Below are positions 14,811 through 22,271 of a stretch of 44,941 bases of DNA, in pieces. How positions within the stretch are numbered: position 1 is the stretch's first letter; each line of letters begins with the position of its first letter. Origin of the DNA: CAYYYP01 sp964475985 (GTDB lineage Bacteria > Bdellovibrionota > UBA1018 > CAYHWW01); NCBI GenBank assembly GCA_964475985.1, contig CAYYYP010000027.1, positions 1 through 44,941 on the forward strand, read 5' to 3'. Made by a program: the position numbers and the translations under genes. The notes beneath the pieces are model-generated. The model worked only from the letters and a program-made list of their open reading frames with translations. It did not search any database and was not told the origin of the DNA.

Positions 14811-14951
14811 GCTTATCTGGGATAGTCTTAAAGAGTCACTCTTGATTACGCTCTACGATTTATTCGAGTTAGGGGCCCACTGTCAAACTCAAAAAATGCA
14901 AATTTAAGGAATTCTTATTTCTATGACTTTCAGCCGACAAAAAAGTTGAAA

Positions 14952-14983
14952 GGGGCCATCCGCTCAAAAGCAAATGAGCCCCC
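14952..14983 (-). terminator. Possible intrinsic terminator downstream of the 79-aa exported protein
   Basis: On the minus strand, GGGG and CTCA (from 14983) pair with TGAG and CCCC (to 14952), leaving an asymmetric internal bulge. A T-rich tract follows at 14951-14940. The imperfect stem makes this a weak call. Confidence 0.35.
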
Positions 14984-15002
14984 TTCAGAAAACGGACAAC
15001 TC

Positions 15003-15242
15003 TTAGTGAGTGTGCGCGTCAGTTTTGCCAGAATCAGCTGGATGATGCTCAGATGCGTCTGGGTTATGAGCTTCCTTCACCGTGGTGTGAGTCGTTGCAG
15101 CGCGTGCAGATTTGCCACGACGTGCAGAGGTTTCAGTTTTGGTGGTTTCAGTGCGTTCTGCGGACTCGTGGTGATCAGCAAAAGCGGATCCTGCGAAACC
15201 AGCAACGGCCAACAAGCTTAATAGCGAAATGAGTTTTTTCAT
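15003..15242 (-). CDS. Small exported His/Thr-rich protein
   Basis: A 79-residue protein. Residues 1-22 are a textbook signal peptide (MKKLISLLSLLAVAGFAGSAFA) cleaved before DHHESAE. The mature ~57 residues are rich in Thr, Glu, Ala and His with DHH, EHH and DAHTH clusters, so metal binding or simple disordered periplasmic behaviour is plausible. ATCCTTTC-type complement before the start gives a GAAAGGAT ribosome-binding site. It is the first chromosomal gene beyond the integration site. No family recognised. Confidence 0.7.
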   Translation of the reverse strand: MKKLISLLSLLAVAGFAGSAFADHHESAERTETTKTETSARRGKSARAATTHTTVKEAHNPDASEHHPADSGKTDAHTH

Positions 15243-15335
15243 AAGTAATATCCTTTCAAAATTCGACTGACTTCATGTGAAATTTCACACGTCATTAGAG
15301 TTCAGCAGACGAGAAAGGAGATGTAAAAGAAAAAT

Positions 15336-16229
15336 TCAGCCCAGCACGGGGAATCGTCGGGCGGCATAGCCTTTTTCCAAGGCCTTTTGCATCTCTCCGA
15401 CTACATGGTCATAAAGTATTTTTAAATTTTCTTCCTCGGAAAGTTTTGGGTCCACCAAATCATTTACCGAAATCGCCGGCAAAATTTCAAACTTCATTTT
15501 GGCGGGCAATGGAATAAAAGTCGCGGCAAGCGCCCCGGGCGCAAGGAGCAGTGGAAAAAAAGTAAACATGCCCGTGACCACGCACCATGCAAAAAACAAT
15601 GAGCGCACCGTGATGGGAAATCCGTGCAATCGGTATTTCTTCTTTAACCCTAATGCTTCCGCAATTTCCTCACCGCGGTGGAGGATCATATAACTTTCGT
15701 GTGCACCGATGCTGACGATGGGAACTATGGGCACTCGGTTTCTCAATGCCACCTTTAAAAAACCGCGACGCTGAAAAAAATCAATTTTTGCTTTTTCATG
15801 AAAAGGTCTGAACGCTTCTTTTTCACCGCCAGGATAAACTAAGAGGGAAAAACCGCGACGAAAAGCCTCATCGGCATAGGCCGGCGCCGCGGGGATCGCA
15901 CCAATTTTAGGGATCATCCATTTGAAAAACGGGTTCTCTAACGCAACGCCATGCGCCAAACCCAAAGCTTGTTTCGAGGCACCAAAACGCTCCCACCACG
16001 CATAAAACATCATTAGCACTTCGAAGGTGATCAAACCGTTATGGTTACCTACATACAAAGACGGACCCTCCGGAAGATTTTCCCAGCCCGAAACTTCGCA
16101 GCGAAAATAATGTTTGTAGAGGCCTTCCAAAAACGGCCAGATTTTTTTGACGAAGGACGGATCCGCCCCCTTGAAAAATTTAGGATCTAGATTTTGTTTT
16201 AGCGAGACTTCATTTTTTTTGGGAACCAT
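15336..16229 (-). CDS. PlsC-like acyltransferase (lysophospholipid/glycerolipid acyltransferase superfamily)
   Basis: A 297-residue protein. The acyltransferase block I is VGNHNGLITFE (His63), block III is LLVYPGGEKEAFRPF, and block IV is RVPIVPIVSIGAHES. These are the spaced motifs of the LPLAT/PlsC superfamily, which transfers acyl chains to glycerolipids at the inner membrane. Hydrophobic residues around 200-245 (SLFFAWCVVTGMFTFFPLLLAPGALAATF) suggest membrane association. In block I the histidine is followed at the +7 position by Glu rather than Asp, a variant of the H-x6-D form used by one subgroup. Substrate unknown. Confidence 0.8.
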   Translation of the reverse strand: MVPKKNEVSLKQNLDPKFFKGADPSFVKKIWPFLEGLYKHYFRCEVSGWENLPEGPSLYVGNHNGLITFEVLMMFYAWWERFGASKQALGLAHGVALENPFFKWMIPKIGAIPAAPAYADEAFRRGFSLLVYPGGEKEAFRPFHEKAKIDFFQRRGFLKVALRNRVPIVPIVSIGAHESYMILHRGEEIAEALGLKKKYRLHGFPITVRSLFFAWCVVTGMFTFFPLLLAPGALAATFIPLPAKMKFEILPAISVNDLVDPKLSEEENLKILYDHVVGEMQKALEKGYAARRFPVLG

Positions 16230-16343
16230 TCCTAAAGCTTATACCGGTCTCAATGTTTTGCACGGCGGCAAAACGATGAAATGCCTAAAATAGAATCCAA
16301 TGCTGAATTTGTCTAAAACAGCACACGGTCGCTTAACCCAAAC

Positions 16344-18845
16344 TTACTCTTCGCCTTCTTCCACCTCAGGAGCGGCGACCGCTGCATCCGATGTTTGCTC
16401 CGGCAAATTATTTTCAACAGCAAATGGGTAACCTGGCCAGAAAAAACCATCGCTGGCAGCTGACGCATCGGCCGTTCCAGGGGGCTTAGGAAATACCACT
16501 CGGTCACCACGGACCATTGGGGCATCGTGCCTTGCGAACCATTGATTGCTGGCGAAGTTAAGGACTTGAATTTCGCCGTTTGGTCCCACGATGGCGAGCC
16601 CTCGCACCCAATTGCTAAATCCATCTTTAGAATAACTAAGGGTTGGTGGCGTGAACGTTCCCGTATTCACAATTTTGCCGTAACGTGCTTGGGTGTGCGT
16701 ATGACCAAAAACCACTCGGCCATGGGCTCTTCGCATTCCCCGAACGCCTCCACCTTTACTTCCGTTCGCGCCGGCATGGCCATGGAGCCCAAGTTCAACT
16801 GTACTGCCCTCCGAGCCCACTCGGAATGACTCTCCCGCATCAACGAAACGAATTCTTCGCTGCAGCGCCTTAGCGATGGGAGTGACGAGATACGACCGAT
16901 CATCGCGTCCGGGTACTCCATTTAAAATTGCTTCTTTTAACGGTGGTACGCCATTGCGCATTTGAAAGGCTAAGCGATCGCCGATGGGCGCATTAAGAGC
17001 ATCTTTAGGATATTCCCCTTTATTCAACCATTGGGGCAACCAGTCATTGTGATTGGAATGCACCATAACTACGGTTAAATTTGGCTTTTTCGTAAGCAAA
17101 GCCTCAAGCACGCGGTTCATTTGATTGAGCTCCACAGCTAAATCGAACCTGCCATTTCTAGCGCGTGCGCTTGAGCCTATGCTTTTGCCCGCATCATGAT
17201 GACTGATGGAATGACCATTTAGGAAATCATGGAGAACTAAATACTCTGGATTCGCGCTCAAAACATGATCTAGAAATTCCGATAGAATGGAATCATCCGT
17301 ATCTCCTACATGGATATCGCCGGGCACCACTGCCTTGATTTGCGTTGCTCGCGCACCGCTACCCGTAAAAAATAAATTTAAATCCATGAAGCCCCGTTGG
17401 TCCGGGATGAACTCAATATGCCTCGCCGCATATTCGCCCGTAAGTTGACCCAGCTCCGGAAAAAATTTGTCTTGATCAAGTCTTTCCAAAACTAGGGCAC
17501 CCATGACGTGATCTTCCGTGGCTAAATCATCGGTTCGGAAATTATGATAATACCGTCCACGATAATTCGGGTTTGTAATTGCACCGGTTGAAAATAAAGC
17601 ATGGGGCCTAATGGCGTTATCCTTTGTTGGCACCACCTGCATCACCATTTTCGGGGAAGGCACCACCGCGCTCTGTCCCCTAGCCCACCTCACATCGAGC
17701 CCTTGCAGCGGATGCATGAATTTTCCTGGCGCGCGGATATTGTTCAACACAAAATCCGGCGTCAAATGAACGGTGTTCATGATGATGTGAATCCGCGGAT
17801 GATCGAGTAATTTTGGATCAAGATCCGTGGTTTGATAATTTGCAGGAAACACTAAAATCTCAGCATCCCGAAGTTCCGCATATTTTAAAAGTGAATCTAA
17901 AAATGCTTGGTTCACCGGTGCGCCGGCAACTGCCGTGGTTACAATCAAGCGTTTGCGTGTACGTATCGCCTCCAACATTCGGTCTACTCGTTCTTGATTA
18001 AAAAATGTGGTGTCCACGACATTATTGAATGCTCGCGGCGACTTAAGCTTAGCGGCATTTTTCAGTGCCTCAAGATTTTCAAACACCAAACCTTCGCCAA
18101 AAAATTGGCTAGCAAACAACTCACGACGCTCAGCCCGGATGCTAAGCTCCGCCGCAACCTCGTTCACTAAAGGAATGCGGCCTGTTCCCCTTGCCGCCTT
18201 GGTGAAGCCCAAAATTATTCTGTTTCGCGCAACTTCGACGTCCTGAGGTCGTGCGAGGTAAATTTCCCTCGCGAAATTCACTTCGGCGGCGCGGATGGTT
18301 TCAGGAGTAAGACCGGGCGCTCCCTTATCGGCAAGCGTGGGATTCCATCCATAAATCAAATCCAAATCCCTACCGGAAGCGGAAGAAAGCACTTCTGAAA
18401 GTTCTTTTTGCGATGGCGTCCTTAAATGACGTTTAAGAAATGCACCCGCCACTTGCAGAAGTTTAGCGTGGAAATCTTCAAAATCGGCGCGATAGAGCCT
18501 ACGCAATGTTTGCACAAATCGATCCACGAGAACCGTTTCATTGGTTTCGTTATTTCCAGCAACGCCAGAAAATGCCCTAATTTTAAGTAAAACATCCCTT
18601 GCGGAATAATCGGTGGATTCAGACAGTTCAAGCGCCGTAGGAACTTTCCCGTGCTTCTTGATCCATGAGATGGCGGCCTTCAAAAGCTTTTCATCTAAGT
18701 TCGCCATTTCACAAGGATCGGCGTTCACTACGGGTGCATTTTCGACGTCATCTTCGGCAAAGGCAGAAACGAAAATGGACTCCAAGCAAATAGTGAATAA
18801 AAGTGCCGCGCCAAAAAATCCTAACTTTATTTTCTTAAATTTCAT
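16344..18845 (-). CDS. Exported metallophosphoesterase with N-terminal HTH-like repeats (Mre11/phage-A1-like nuclease candidate)
   Basis: The ATG at 18845 overlaps the upstream stop (ATGA) and starts a good signal peptide (GFFGAALLFTICLESIFVSAFA), giving 833 residues. Three related segments follow at about 53-95, 127-168 and 208-250, each with (K/R)x(V/T/I)P...EL(S)...RD/RE, resembling repeated helix-turn-helix units. The C-terminal half carries a full calcineurin-like metallophosphoesterase set: GDIHVGDTD (509-517), HDFLNGH (539-545), HSNHND (596-601), GLHGH (686-690) and GHTHTQARYG (714-723) with NTGT. These bind two metal ions in Mre11/SbcD-type nucleases and phosphatases. From memory the motif set resembles the phage T5 A1 group. 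A secreted nuclease is inferred, not shown. Confidence 0.7.
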   Translation of the reverse strand: MKFKKIKLGFFGAALLFTICLESIFVSAFAEDDVENAPVVNADPCEMANLDEKLLKAAISWIKKHGKVPTALELSESTDYSARDVLLKIRAFSGVAGNNETNETVLVDRFVQTLRRLYRADFEDFHAKLLQVAGAFLKRHLRTPSQKELSEVLSSASGRDLDLIYGWNPTLADKGAPGLTPETIRAAEVNFAREIYLARPQDVEVARNRIILGFTKAARGTGRIPLVNEVAAELSIRAERRELFASQFFGEGLVFENLEALKNAAKLKSPRAFNNVVDTTFFNQERVDRMLEAIRTRKRLIVTTAVAGAPVNQAFLDSLLKYAELRDAEILVFPANYQTTDLDPKLLDHPRIHIIMNTVHLTPDFVLNNIRAPGKFMHPLQGLDVRWARGQSAVVPSPKMVMQVVPTKDNAIRPHALFSTGAITNPNYRGRYYHNFRTDDLATEDHVMGALVLERLDQDKFFPELGQLTGEYAARHIEFIPDQRGFMDLNLFFTGSGARATQIKAVVPGDIHVGDTDDSILSEFLDHVLSANPEYLVLHDFLNGHSISHHDAGKSIGSSARARNGRFDLAVELNQMNRVLEALLTKKPNLTVVMVHSNHNDWLPQWLNKGEYPKDALNAPIGDRLAFQMRNGVPPLKEAILNGVPGRDDRSYLVTPIAKALQRRIRFVDAGESFRVGSEGSTVELGLHGHAGANGSKGGGVRGMRRAHGRVVFGHTHTQARYGKIVNTGTFTPPTLSYSKDGFSNWVRGLAIVGPNGEIQVLNFASNQWFARHDAPMVRGDRVVFPKPPGTADASAASDGFFWPGYPFAVENNLPEQTSDAAVAAPEVEEGEE

Positions 18846-20017
18846 TCCGATACCCCTTCGCGGCCCGTCCCCACCAACGCTCCGCCACAACCTTCAATAA
18901 ATGCTTTCTGCCCATCCGTTAAATGCGGAGGTTCACCGAGCAACTCAAGGGGCGTTGCCAACCGGAATCCACCGGATTCGGTGATGACAAATGCACGCGG
19001 CCGCCCACTATCGATAATTTGCTGTTCCGTGCCGGCGTTATAAATAACGACTTTAAGTGGCACTAACTTTCTTCGAATGACATCTGATACCAGCTCCACC
19101 GTTCGATCGATGCTGTGCTGATCGTCTTCGGCATAAACGATGGAGTGAAGCTTCTCCTGCCGTTTGCCGTCTAATGACAACCGTAAATCCTCATCCGTAA
19201 CCGGCGCCCTTCTTAATGCAAGCGCAGTTTCTTGAAGGTCCTTGGCTTTACGCTCAGAAATGCTACCGCCCATGTGCAGGTAATCAAATTCTGTACGGCT
19301 CATATTCTTAAAGAGGCTACGTTGGGCCTGATCTTCAGGCAAAAATGGCAAATCGGTGATGAGTTTGAGTCTTCGCAGTTCCTGATAAAACTCCCGCCAC
19401 TCTCGATAGGTTTGACCACGCGCAGTAGAGTGACCAAATTGCCGGGCCGTCAATGGGGAAGAAAGGATTTGCTGAACATATGGCCAAAATGGGCCCTGCC
19501 AACTCCCTTTAGCAAACTCGCCCTTGGTCTCACGCTCAAGTGCCCGTTTAAAATCTTCTAGCAAATAGTTTCGGCCTTCGGGTGAAGCCAAGAAAAACTG
19601 GAAACTTTCCGGATTTCGCTCCATATAGAAACCAGGCTGAATTTCTAAGCCAGAGCTGAGCCTAGCTTTTTGCCCTAATTGGCCAGGATGCCCTTCTCCT
19701 CGGGCAAGCTGAGTTTCAAGGCGGTGTCGATCCGCGGGAGACACCTCAATGGTTAGAGGCCCCTCAGGGGCTTCAATAAAACCATTGGGCCTCGTAGTGA
19801 TGCGATACCAGACGAAGGGGGTCTCGAAACTTCCGTTATAACGCCGCCCGCGCCCCCCGGAAGTTCGCCTAGTTTCTACGGTTGTATTGTCGAAATCGGA
19901 GATTATGAAAAACCTAGCGGTCGCTTCGTGCGATATTTGCGATAAGAGCAAAATACCTACGGTGAACCCCGGGAAAAGCTTGCAGCAATAGCCTAAAGAA
20001 CGCCTCAGAACCCCCAT
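18842..20017 (-). CDS. Exported HAD-superfamily-like phosphatase
   Basis: A 391-residue protein with AGAGGGGG 5 nt before the ATG. An N-terminal hydrophobic export signal (about 11-34) is followed immediately by FFIISDFDNTTV. In this motif, Asp41 and Asp43 fit the HAD nucleophile motif DxDx(T/V). A C-terminal motif VYAEDDQHSIDRTVELV followed by VVIYNAG resembles the HAD acidic motif and core strand. HAD enzymes hydrolyse phosphate monoesters, often nucleotides. The stop is coupled (ATGA) to the metallophosphoesterase gene, so the two are probably made together. Substrate unknown; a periplasmic or secreted (deoxy)nucleotidase is one option. Confidence 0.65.
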   Translation of the reverse strand: MGVLRRSLGYCCKLFPGFTVGILLLSQISHEATARFFIISDFDNTTVETRRTSGGRGRRYNGSFETPFVWYRITTRPNGFIEAPEGPLTIEVSPADRHRLETQLARGEGHPGQLGQKARLSSGLEIQPGFYMERNPESFQFFLASPEGRNYLLEDFKRALERETKGEFAKGSWQGPFWPYVQQILSSPLTARQFGHSTARGQTYREWREFYQELRRLKLITDLPFLPEDQAQRSLFKNMSRTEFDYLHMGGSISERKAKDLQETALALRRAPVTDEDLRLSLDGKRQEKLHSIVYAEDDQHSIDRTVELVSDVIRRKLVPLKVVIYNAGTEQQIIDSGRPRAFVITESGGFRLATPLELLGEPPHLTDGQKAFIEGCGGALVGTGREGVSE

Positions 20018-20361
20018 AGATACCCCCTCTAATGGTCACGAGATGCGAAAAAATCTAACTTAAGAGGTGGGCTAAACTACATAAAACCGCATGGCAAGCC
20101 ATGGCCCAAAAAATTGATCTTTCCCGCCTGCATTGACTTTTTGATTGAAGAAGTCGAAGGCCGCATGTTACAGGAAGGGTGTTCCTGCGGGTTAGTCTGA
20201 AATGGGCTTTTTAAGAAGCCCTTTTTTTTTATCTTCCTCAGGGGGGAGGAACGTTCCAGTTTTCTTATGGAAACATTGGAATGCAACCTCGCCGTTGTTT
20301 TTTTAAGTCATCCGTTAACGTTAGCCGTAAAGTGTCGTGATCGCTGGAAAATTTGAACTGA
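20018..20361. other. 344-bp divergent intergenic region before rimP
   Basis: This region separates the minus-strand HAD gene from rimP. It holds a small hairpin CATGGC-AA-GCCATG (20090-20103), a hairpin CAGGAA/TTCCTG (20171-20187) nested in CCGCA/TGCGG-like flanks, and the plus-strand terminator at 20204-20230. About 130 bp then lead to the rimP start. A short untranslated RNA ending at the terminator is conceivable. I see no convincing consensus promoter. Confidence 0.5.
20204..20230 (+). terminator. Intrinsic terminator upstream of rimP
   Basis: GGGCTT (20204-20209) pairs with AAGCCC (20216-20221), followed by nine T residues (20222-20230). On the plus strand it would end a short RNA starting somewhere after about 20100, or act as an attenuator for the rimP operon. 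Confidence 0.8.
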
Positions 20362-20922
20362 ATGTCGAAAGCCGAACTTCAAAATTTAAAACAACTCGAA
20401 GACGAAATGAGGGAGATCATCATTCCCTTAGGATACGAGATTGTCGCCCTGGAACTCACGCAAAGTGGGGGTCGAACCCTGCGGGTGCTCGTTGATTTTC
20501 TTTCGAATTCGGAACTGTTAGACATTAAATCCTTTAAGCGCATCGGCATCGAAGACTGCGTCATCGTCACCAAAGCTCTGGATGAGCTTCTGGAAAATAC
20601 CACCCTCATCGAGGGGAAGTATCAACTCGAGGTCAGCTCACCGGGTATCGAGCGACCCATCAAGTTGCTCAGGGATTTTTTGCGTTTTGCCGGCCAGAAT
20701 GTCCGAATTCACACCTCTCGTCCGTTGAGCGCCGAAGAATTTCAAAACCAGGATTACTGGACCCACCATCAGAAACAGAAAAATTTCGCAGGAGAGCTCA
20801 AGGGAATGTCTTCCAATAAACAAGATATTTTACTGAAAGTGGATGAACAAGACATCCATTTACCCCTCGCTGCCGTTAACAAAGCACATTTAGAATTTAA
20901 GTTTGAAGGGAGTTTACAATGA
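20362..20922 (+). CDS. rimP: Ribosome maturation factor RimP
   Basis: A 186-residue protein with the RimP two-domain pattern. The N-terminal domain has IIIPLGYEIVALELTQSGGRTLRVLVD and the segment VITKALDELLE-like, then the diagnostic YQLEVSSPGIERPIK. An SH3-like C-terminal domain follows. RimP assists maturation of the 30S subunit. It is first in the rimP-nusA-infB-rbfA-truB cluster and overlaps nusA by 4 nt (ATGA), the standard bacterial arrangement. Confidence 0.93.
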   Translation: MSKAELQNLKQLEDEMREIIIPLGYEIVALELTQSGGRTLRVLVDFLSNSELLDIKSFKRIGIEDCVIVTKALDELLENTTLIEGKYQLEVSSPGIERPIKLLRDFLRFAGQNVRIHTSRPLSAEEFQNQDYWTHHQKQKNFAGELKGMSSNKQDILLKVDEQDIHLPLAAVNKAHLEFKFEGSLQ

Positions 20923-22232
20923 ACCTTACCGAATTAAGCCGGGTAATCGAACAAGTTGGAAAAGATAGGGGCATAAAAAAAGAATTGATCGTAAGCGCCA
21001 TTGAGCAAGCTGTGCTCAGCGCCGCCCAGAAAAAATACGGTGAAGAAGCCGTGCTCGAAGCCCATTACAATTTAGACTCCGGCGAAATTGAACTCTTTCA
21101 ATTTAAAAACGTAGTTGAAACGGAAGATGACGTTTTAGATCCAGATGCCGAAATCTGGCTTAAGGAAGCCCGCAAACTTGACCCTGAAGTCAGCGTAGGT
21201 GACGAACTAGGGATCAAGCTGCCAAGCCCTAAATTTGGCCGAATTGACGCGCAAGCCGCAAAACAAATCATTTTCCAGAAAGTCAGGGATGCGGAACGGG
21301 ACCTTATTTTTGAAGAATTCATTCACCGTAAAGGTGAGATCATCGCCGGAATCGCCCGCAGAGTTGAACGGGGCAATCTTGTGATTGACCTCGGTAAAAC
21401 TGACGCGCTTCTCCCCAAAAATGAAATTATTCCTGGAGAAACTTTCAAACCGGGCGATCGCGTTCAAGCGTTTTTGTCTGATGTCGTTTTAAGTTCCCGT
21501 GGGCCCCAACTTTATTTGACCAGAACTTCGCCCCAGTTCCTTATGAAGCTTTTTGAAAATGAAGTACCGGAAGTGTCCGACGGTATCGTAGAAATTCGTG
21601 CAGCAACTAGGGAGCCAGGCTCCCGTGCGAAAATCGCCGTAGTGAGTCGTGACCGAGACGTTGATCCCGTGGGCGCTTGCGTAGGCATGAAGGGTGTACG
21701 TGTACAAAACGTTATCGCTGAACTTAAGGGCGAGCGCATTGACATCATTCCTTGGAACGCGGATCCGGTTCAATTTGTACGGTCTGCGCTTCAACCCGCA
21801 GAAGTTTCATCCATTAAAGTGAGTGATGCCAATCACGCCATGGAAATCGTCGTGGAAGATACACAGCTCAGTTTAGCCATTGGGCGCCGCGGCCAAAATG
21901 TTCGTCTGGCCGCAAACCTTACGGGCTGGCATTTAGACATCACTTCTAAGTCTAAACTCCAGAAAAAAACCTCCGAAGCCATTTTCAATCTTCAACACAT
22001 TGAAGGCATCACGGAGCCCTTGGCTTATGGTATATTTCAAACAGGCTTTTTGAACGTATTCCAGGTGGCCGAAGCCGATGTCGCCGATCTCCAAAGCATC
22101 CCTGGCTTTGAGGATGCCCAGGCGGCTCAATCCTTAAAGGAAAAAGCGGCAGCCGTCGTCGAAAAGGGTGGCGAGAGTCTCTTGATGTCCGCAACGGAAG
22201 AGACCAAGGAAGAAGAACCCGTTAAGTCTTAA
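20919..22232 (+). CDS. nusA: Transcription termination/antitermination factor NusA
   Basis: A 437-residue protein. The N-terminal RNA-polymerase-binding domain (about 1-130) is followed by an S1 domain (about 135-200, EIIAGIARRVERGNLVIDLG). Two KH domains come next (PVGACVGMKGVRVQNVIAEL, and LAIGRRGQNVRLAANLTGW). A single C-terminal helix-hairpin-helix-type repeat (about 350-400) ends the protein. NusA binds RNA polymerase and nascent RNA and modulates pausing, termination and antitermination. It is shorter than the 495-residue E. coli protein, having a reduced C-terminal repeat region. ATGAACC overlaps the rimP stop. Confidence 0.95.
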   Translation: MNLTELSRVIEQVGKDRGIKKELIVSAIEQAVLSAAQKKYGEEAVLEAHYNLDSGEIELFQFKNVVETEDDVLDPDAEIWLKEARKLDPEVSVGDELGIKLPSPKFGRIDAQAAKQIIFQKVRDAERDLIFEEFIHRKGEIIAGIARRVERGNLVIDLGKTDALLPKNEIIPGETFKPGDRVQAFLSDVVLSSRGPQLYLTRTSPQFLMKLFENEVPEVSDGIVEIRAATREPGSRAKIAVVSRDRDVDPVGACVGMKGVRVQNVIAELKGERIDIIPWNADPVQFVRSALQPAEVSSIKVSDANHAMEIVVEDTQLSLAIGRRGQNVRLAANLTGWHLDITSKSKLQKKTSEAIFNLQHIEGITEPLAYGIFQTGFLNVFQVAEADVADLQSIPGFEDAQAAQSLKEKAAAVVEKGGESLLMSATEETKEEEPVKS

Positions 22233-22271
22233 CGGATTCTTAAGTAGAAGCTGAAGGAGCGATTCAATCTG

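Noticed and set aside
14946..15221. 91-aa plus-strand frame opposite the His-rich exported protein
   Set aside because: It is antisense to a gene with a clear signal peptide and ribosome-binding site, and has no such features itself.
18846..18890. 15-residue extension of the metallophosphoesterase
   Set aside because: The ATG at 18845 gives a proper signal peptide and an ATGA coupling; the upstream start lies inside the HAD gene.
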